From Vishniacozyma victoriae (Eukaryota; Basidiomycota; Tremellomycetes; Tremellales; Bulleribasidiaceae): 64,000 nucleotides of DNA. The position numbers were made by a program, and so were the translations under genes. The stretch spans positions 114,685 to 178,684 of the forward strand of contig JADPYG010000093.1 in NCBI GenBank assembly GCA_017654735.1, written 5' to 3'. The notes under the pieces are model-generated. The model had not been told where the DNA came from, made no database searches, and saw only the letters and a program-made list of their open reading frames with translations. Positions 57,819 through 64,000 of this stretch are shown here, piece by piece; position 1 is the first letter of the stretch; each line of letters opens with the position of its first letter.

Positions 57819-60369
57819 CTAAGCCTTCTCCTCACCTCCCCGAACCATGCCAACATTCTTCCACATTTCCCTCCGCCTCCTCCCCTGATCATCACCTTTA
57901 CTAGCATATTCAATCTTCCCTTCCCTCTGCTCCGGCAGCTTTCCCCTCTTCCGATCAAATTTGATTGCTTTATGATCAATCTCCCTCCTAACTCCAGTCG
58001 GACCAACAATCTTTCTCCTCCATTCTTTAACTTGTCCATCTTTTTCTGCTCCTCTTTCGGAAGTCTTCTTATTTCTCAATCCGGGTAATCGAGCTAGGCA
58101 TTGATCGAGGACTAGTTCAACACGTTCTTTAATTTCCACTGCGAGGGGTCGATCGGGGAAGGAGACGTCGTATCGGAATGAGAGCCAAATGTACATTACC
58201 AATGACTTGTGTAATGATTCGAGGGATGGGATTGAAGTGACGATTACAGGAGGGGTGAGGAGTCTTCGACCGATACCCTCGATTGGCGGGAGTGGAGGAA
58301 GAGTCTCGAGAGTCATTTCGACCATTTCGAGGGATTTGATAAGCCCAGATCCATCGTAGCAATCTAGTAGATCTACCCTTCCTTCTTTCGCATATGCATT
58401 GACGACTTTTTCGAAGATAGCGACTGATCTTGCATCTCGTTGATTGACGGGAGCAAAGGAGAAAGTCTCCATCTCCGCCAGAGTGAGATATGGGCGTAAT
58501 GGTTCGACAACATCGGCAAGTTGTGTACGATGTCGATTGGCGGTCAACGTAGTTTTAGGCGGTAAAACAGCTAATTGGCAAGCATGTTCCAGTAATTCTG
58601 CGAATGTTGTCTCGGTGGAAAGAAGGGATGAAAGTGATGATAAGGTAGCAGATGGAATATCGATAGTTGCCCGCGTAATAGGTGGAAGAGGTTGAGGGAG
58701 GAGGGCTTTCAGAAGAGGCAGGTCGGCCTTGTGCAGAGTCGTTACTGATCCGCCTGGTGCTGGGGATTCATCAGGTCTAGTTGGATCGTTCTCGTCTGGA
58801 TTGTCGGTGGTAGTGCGCTGCATACCGAATCGACCTGCTCGTCCGGCGATTTGTTTGATTTGAGTGAGGGAGAGTGGGACGTCCTCTTTGCCGTTATACT
58901 TGTGTAGCGATTCAAAGATGATTCGGTTGATCTTCCTATATTGTCAGCTGGTTCCTTACATGATGCTGATTAGCGTACAGATTCAATCCCATTCCAACGG
59001 CATCACTCGCTACGAGTACCTCAGCTCTGCCATTCTCATCATTGAAATCCCTAGCCTGATCTGCCCTAGTCTCTGGCGGAAGAGCACCGTACACCACCGC
59101 GCACTTCTTTCCAGCCGTACTCTCAATCTGTTTCTTGACAGCAAAGATATTGCTTCTCGAAAAAGTAACGATACAATCTCCGGGTTGAACATTGTTGTAT
59201 TCCCCATCCAAACTTGTATCCGCTACGACTAATGGCGTTAATCGATCGTAATTGTGGACCGTAATCTTATCGCCCATTGGCTCGAGTAGTTGATGTAGTA
59301 ATTTGACGGTCGTTTCGTCTCCGCATAGATGAATTTCTTTGGCTTGAACTCCTAGTACGGCTGTTGTCCATGATCCTCCTCGTTGTGGGTCGCCCAACAT
59401 TTGAATTTCATCAATGACGACTACTTCGTATGGCCCCGATGGAGTTCCTTGGGGTAACATCTCGACTGTACATGCGATCAAACCAGCGTCGGGGGAGACG
59501 ATCCTCCTCTCTTCTCCCGTAAGCAAATTACATGCCCGACCTTGCCCTTCCTCCATTCCACCGACTGTACCGAGGTTCATCCGTTCCCATACTTCATGTG
59601 CGAGCAGTCGTAGCGGTCCAGCATATGCGCCAGTCTTGGCTTGTGATAAAGCTTTGAGAGCGTTGTATGTTTTACCGGAATTCGTAGGGCCGATGTGTAG
59701 GTGGAAATGCCGTGTAAGTGCCCTTGCGGGAATGTAGCTGAACTGATTCGGTAATCGGGATAGATCGGTAGCTTCAAGGATTGATTGAATATGTCGTTGT
59801 GTAGAGCTGTCTATTGATGCCGATCTTGTAGTGTACCGCAGGAAGCTCCGTAGATATGTCGATTCGAGAATATCGGAAAAGTTCTCATCGGCAACGGCCA
59901 GTGATAGACGTTCCTGATCTATCCCAAGTTCCTCCATACCCTCAATTGCTTCCTGATCCGTCTTCATCTCATCTAAAGTAACTCCTGTCTCGTCTGCCCA
60001 CTTCCTCAATGCCCCACGCGCGACCAGAGGCGGTATACGATACGCTTCCAGTCGCTGGGTTGTCCGTACCGATTTTGCCCATTCAGCAATCCGACGAGCT
60101 AGCATCTTTGCGATTGCACTAGGTCGAGGTAGTGGTTTCGGTTTGAAGTCTTCCACTTTCAGCATAGGCGGAGGGCGAACATCGGGTCGATAGGTGTATG
60201 TCTTGACTGGCGATCCCGGGGGTGACCTGGATTGATATTGATTGAATTGCTTCCTGTTCGGTCTCGACGTATGTAGCAGGCGCAGACTTGTCGAAGGCTG
60301 GACCGCTTGTCGAATGAGGCATGTCCTGCATAGCCTCGGAGGCTGTATAGCCTTTGTAATGGCCGACAT
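57819..60369 (-). CDS. SUV3: Mitochondrial ATP-dependent RNA helicase Suv3
   Basis: RNA helicase of the mitochondrial degradosome. One intron (58936-58978, 43 nt) splits the gene; the junction restores GMGLNLKINRIIFESL. The N-terminus is a basic presequence (LCRTCLIRQ, LHTSRPNRKQF). Helicase motifs: GPTNSGKTYNALKAL (Walker A, about residues 227-241), VVIDEIQMLGDPQRG (DExH type, DEIQ), GMGLNL, and QIAGRAGRFG (motif VI). The C-terminal half matches the Suv3 C-domain (LAVLPPKTTLTANRHRTQL, AYAKEGRVDLLDCYDGSGL). The stop is at 57819. It is divergent from the PH-domain gene with 311 bp between the starts. Confidence 0.92.
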
Positions 60370-60680
60370 AGAGTGAGTATGTGTGGGTGGTAATGGTTGC
60401 GTAGAATGATGCAGTTGATTCTAAATATTAACGGTAGGATCGAATAGATAAGTAGTGACGCACAGACTCCAGTGGTGGCCCCATGCTCCATTGTTTAGAT
60501 ACATACATTGTTATCAGACACTACTCAGTAACAACAGCGTGCTCCAGACGACCAGCATAGTGCGAAGGAACTGTCTAGGTATACCTAATACTCGAATTTG
60601 AACGGGCATTGGCCATTCCGATTTCGCCGGGAACGATTCACCCACAATTGGCCAAGCTTTACCCCAGACTGTCTAGCGAG
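60370..60680. promoter_or_regulatory. Divergent promoter, SUV3 and PH-domain gene
   Basis: The 311 bp between the two start codons must hold both promoters. No clear TATA box or factor site was identified. Confidence 0.4.
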
Positions 60681-63038
60681 ATGTCCCAAAGTGAGTCTCC
60701 ACCGTCGACGATACTCAAAGCGAGAGCTGACATGGGACTAGATCAGAGCCCAACAGGTGGTGTCCCACCTCCAGCCGCCGCGCCTCCGTCACGATCCGAG
60801 ATTGAAAGAAAGTTGTCCTTCAAGTCGGCTGCTCGTCCGACGGCAACTCACAATGAGAGTCCAAAGAAGAACAAGGTCAGCTCGATGCGATTGATCCTTT
60901 GAGCCTAGCTGATATTAAAAGCCACCCATGTACCTATCATCCTCGCAAATGCAGGTCCAGCAAAGCGTCACATCCGGCAACGACTCTGATACCTCGTCTA
61001 TCGCTTCTTCGTCCCATCCTTTCCCGATCATACCGCCATCGCCAGGCCAAGTGTCTACACCAGGCGCTGGAGGACTCTCAGCCATCTCCGAGAGGAAGGG
61101 TTCGACAGCAATTCCGAGTGGTTTGGAGAACTTTGAGGAGGAAGGGGAGGAAGAGGCATTGGAGCTCGAAGAGGGAGAAGGGAGTGCTAGTGAGGATGAA
61201 CTGCAAGGACAGGTCCAAGGAGATCTTGCCAGAGGGATGGAGGGCGAGAGAGTGGTCAAGAGTGGTTACCTGTGGAAGAAGCACGAAAGGAGGAATGTAC
61301 GTCGTATCCCCTTCAAGGTGAGATCAAGCTGATTTGCAGGCATGGAAGAAGAAATGGTTTGTCTTGAGAACAGGCAAGATAGCATACTACAAGGATGATC
61401 GGGTAAGCTGGTTTGATCGGTAGGATGACTCAAGCTGACAGTTAGGAATACTCCTTGAAACGAGTCATCGAGCTCAAATCCGTCCACACAGTCGCCCCTG
61501 TCACAATCAAGAAACATTCATTCGCATTCGGTATCGTCACTTCCAAACGTACATTTCTAGTCAAAGCATCCTCGCCGGACGAGATGGAAGATTGGGTTCG
61601 TGCAGTAAATGGCTTGCGTCGGAAGTTGTCCGAGCGGGAAGAGGAGGAAAGGAATAAACGAGAAGGAAAAGTCTCTGGGATCGCTATTCCATCACGGCAG
61701 GGGATGAATGGAGATAATATGGATCCTCACCAGGGAACATACTCGACCACATATACTACTGGATCCGTTTCTGGCTCGCCAATAGCTACGACGGGATATT
61801 TCGCTCCGAAGATGTCATCGACAAATCAGTCCTCCTACATGGGCGGGTCTCAGGGCGCTACACCGACATCAGCTGCTATTCCCGCTAGTCCGCTTGACAC
61901 GATGAACTCTCTCTCTGCTCAAATGGCTAGAGTCGGTATACCACGCACACCGTCCGTTTCAGCAAATCAATCCCGCTCAGTCTCCGGTCACCGCGATACA
62001 TCCGCTTCATCAGTCGGCTCATCACGCGCTGCCGCAGGCGAATACATGCCTCGATCCGCTCAACCCATGCAACTATCGTCAGATGAGGACGAACCGTACT
62101 TCTCCGATCCCGTCGCTGGATTGGGCATGTCGGTGGGTACAACAGCCAGTATGACTCCATCCGCTTCTGGAATGGGATTGGTGATGGATCCAAAGAAAAT
62201 CATCTTGTCGGCGTATTTGATGAAGCGGTCCAAGGGTAGAGGGAGGAGAGTATGGAAGAAGAGATGGTTCTTCCTCACATCTCAAGGTTTGACCTATACC
62301 AAGTCACACATGGTACGTCGGCTGTCTTCTTTAGTGTGTCGCCAAGCTGATTCTCAGGACTCCAGACCACTACGCCATATCCCCTTATCATCCGTACTCG
62401 ACGCCCTTGACTTTGAATCAGGCGAATCAGATTCCGACCCCGACGATTCCGACAACTCCCCTTCAATCGCATCATCCGCCCCAACCCGTCAATTCTCCCA
62501 ACTCCGTCAAGGAGGTCGATCGAAAGACGGTCACGGACACAATACACCCGATAAACCTCATCCATCAGACGACCACACATTCCGAATCGTAACTGCGAAA
62601 CGTACATTCGTCCTCTGCGCCCCAAGTGAAGAAGACGAAATCAAGTGGTTAGCCGCTTTCCGAGCTCTCCTAAATCGAGAAAGATGGGCAGTCAGTGGTC
62701 CAGCCTCTCCCAATCCCGGAATGGAATCGTCCTCAATGGGGTCGACATGGCAACAAAGCACATCACAACCGTTCAGAGGACAATTACCTCAAATAACGGC
62801 TCAACCACCCACACCCGCAAGTCAAACTACATCGGACGAACCACCCACTCCATCAGCTACTACATCACATGGTCCGCCTTCATGGGAGCAACGGGAGGAG
62901 GTACAAGCGGGAGCACCGGGATTGAGGGGTAGGAGTGCTACTTTTAATGCTAAGAGGGCTGTTGCGGATGTTGTTAAGAGGTATCATCCGGATTCACAGG
63001 TGCCGGCACTTGGACAGCCGCTGGGCGGAAGTTCTTAG
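60681..63038 (+). CDS. Tandem PH-domain protein
   Basis: Start at the ATG 60681 (MSQSESPPSTILKARADMGL). Introns at about 60874-60919, 61298-61341, 61403-61445 and 62312-62357. A disordered acidic N-terminus is followed by PH domain 1 (SGYLWKKHERRN joined to AWKKKWFVLRTGKIAYYKDD, then IVTSKRTFLVKASSPDEMED). A Ser/Pro/Gln-rich linker of about 190 residues comes next. PH domain 2 reads SAYLMKRSKGRGRRVWKKRW, FFLTSQGLTYTKSHM and FRIVTAKRTFVLCAPSEEDE. The C-terminus is disordered. The two-PH layout fits fungal phosphoinositide-binding scaffold proteins at the plasma membrane; the ligand and partner are not known. I assign no symbol. Confidence 0.82.
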
Positions 63039-63542
63039 ATGTGACATAGGAAGGTTGGAAATAAATTTGTGCTACTTATAATATAGTTTTTGATGCTTGT
63101 CTAATGCATGATTTGTCGTATCCCATTTTGTCTCAAGAGCTAACCTGATGCGACCGATCTGAATTCGCTGAAGCTCCACTGACATCGCTAACGCATAAAT
63201 CTACAGCTCCGGTCTAGGTAAAAGGAATCGAAGTGAAATCATCAGCGGTGTGAGATTCTGGACAAGAGATACTGATGGTTTAGATGTTCAAGTGCAACAT
63301 TGCATCAAATAGAAAAAATGATATATACAAACCGGTGATCTAGCGGACAGAAGATACGGGAGATGTGTGGTGGAAGAGGGAGTGAGATTGGGGGGTCGTG
63401 TTGAAAGCAAATGTGAGTGATGGAAAAAAATGCAACAACGCCTGAGGACAGGATGATGTTATCATGTGTGGGATAAATTGACGGCAGTACTGACATTACC
63501 ATTTCTGGGAAAGTCCTGATTGGCTGCGCTTGCCAATTTGGG
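63039..63542. other. Intergenic region near the right edge
   Basis: About 500 bp after the PH-domain gene, AT-rich, with no supported gene. A short minus-strand open frame (63305-63502) is hydrophobic but has no coding support. Confidence 0.4.
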
Positions 63543-63848
63543 TCAATAGGGGGAATTTCCCGTCATCGAGTCATCAAAAGGGTATCGACGCGCAGCAATG
63601 CTTGCTACTTTAGGACCATTTTCTTCATCATGGGCATTGGTAGGTGCTTCGGAAGTTGCTTGATCATGGATATTGGTAGGTGCTTCAGAAGTTGCTTGTA
63701 CCAAAGATTTGTTGACTCTGCTTGATTCTGGTGTGGGCTGCACCACCAAGGTATACTCAAATGGGTTTGTTTCAACACCGCTGTAATTGTCTCCACACGG
63801 TGGGGTCCGGAACATGTCTTCAATACTTGGGACTTCTGTCCCTGTCAC
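63543..63848 (-). CDS. Small hypothetical ORF with 12-residue repeat
   Basis: Open frame of 101 codons from the ATG at 63848 (MTGTEVPSIEDMFRTPPCGD). The middle holds two copies of QATSEAPTN(I/A)HD from a 36-bp duplication at about 63634-63700. The sequence is hydrophilic and probably disordered. No family is recognised and no intron is needed. The gene model is weak: the frame may be chance, or it may be an exon of a gene that continues past the window. Confidence 0.3.
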   Translation of the reverse strand: MTGTEVPSIEDMFRTPPCGDNYSGVETNPFEYTLVVQPTPESSRVNKSLVQATSEAPTNIHDQATSEAPTNAHDEENGPKVASIAARRYPFDDSMTGNSPY

Positions 63849-63895
63849 GGAATCATATCGATCATCACCTAAATAGCTCTAAATCTCGCCGACAC

Positions 63896-63978
63896 CCGAA
63901 TAACTTCAACTACACTCGTTCACGTATCAACCGAATACCGAATAACTTCAACTACACTCGTTCACGTATCAACCGAAT
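63896..63978. repeat. 42-bp tandem repeat, two copies
   Basis: A unit beginning CCGAATAACTTCAACTACAC is repeated at 63896 and 63938, identical for at least 40 bp, then changing to CCGAATCAACCGG. It lies upstream of the small ORF and may continue past the window edge. Confidence 0.9.
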
Positions 63979-64000
63979 CAACCGGATAACGCGCCGAACC

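Noticed and set aside
57578..58039. 153-codon minus-strand frame overlapping the SUV3 end
   Set aside because: It overlaps the clear SUV3 C-terminus in another frame and has no coding composition.

Overview
The window is nuclear DNA of a basidiomycete yeast, most likely a tremellomycete close to Cryptococcus or Kwoniella. Genes are dense and lie on both strands. Nearly all are cut by many 40-60 nt GT-AG introns with a CTGAC/CTGAT-type branch site a few bases before the acceptor. The gene set is fungal (translation factor eEF3, trifunctional HIS4, ERG1, OPI3, PEX1). No prokaryotic operon, CRISPR array, rRNA, convincing tRNA or intact transposon was seen.

Layout. 0-0.5 kb: 3' end of a short-chain dehydrogenase gene. 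0.66-10.9 kb (-): a giant FMP27/BLTP2-type lipid-transfer protein. 11.4-12.0 kb (-): EMC5, divergent from MLH3 (+, to 15.25 kb). 15.3-18.9 kb: an accessory stretch with a degenerate repeat, two orphan genes and a broken SNF2-type helicase remnant. 19.1-22.8 kb (-): eEF3. 23.4-25.3 kb (-): the protease WSS1, divergent from BET2 (+). 27.5-29.0 kb (-): proteasome alpha4, divergent from a small orphan membrane protein (+). 30.3-33.6 kb (+): a PRM10-like ThrE transporter. 34.4-36.1 kb: two small orphan genes. 36.3-39.9 kb (-): PEX1. 40.5-43.6 kb (-): EF-2, divergent from VPS72 (+). 45.9-48.7 kb (+): HIS4, convergent with a mitochondrial PPR protein (-), which is divergent from ERG1 (+). 53.2-55.3 kb (-): two diverged tandem paralogs of unknown function. 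55.8-57.2 kb (-): OPI3 with an unusual tail. 57.8-60.4 kb (-): SUV3, divergent from a tandem PH-domain protein (+, to 63.0 kb). The right edge holds an orphan ORF and short tandem repeats.

Most genes are conserved housekeeping functions: translation elongation (eEF3, EF-2), proteolysis (alpha4, WSS1), ER membrane and lipid biology (EMC5, FMP27, ERG1, OPI3), peroxisome import (PEX1), chromatin (VPS72), DNA repair (MLH3, WSS1), mitochondrial RNA (SUV3, PPR) and prenylation (BET2). They form no pathway cluster. The less explained parts are the 15.3-19 kb island, the tandem paralogs at 53-55 kb, the OPI3 tail, a gene that needs a 21-nt intron or carries an in-frame stop (29.5 kb), duplicated exon-like segments in the last eEF3 intron, and 3-nt and 5-nt opening exons in EF-2. 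I did not find a convincing new multi-gene system.
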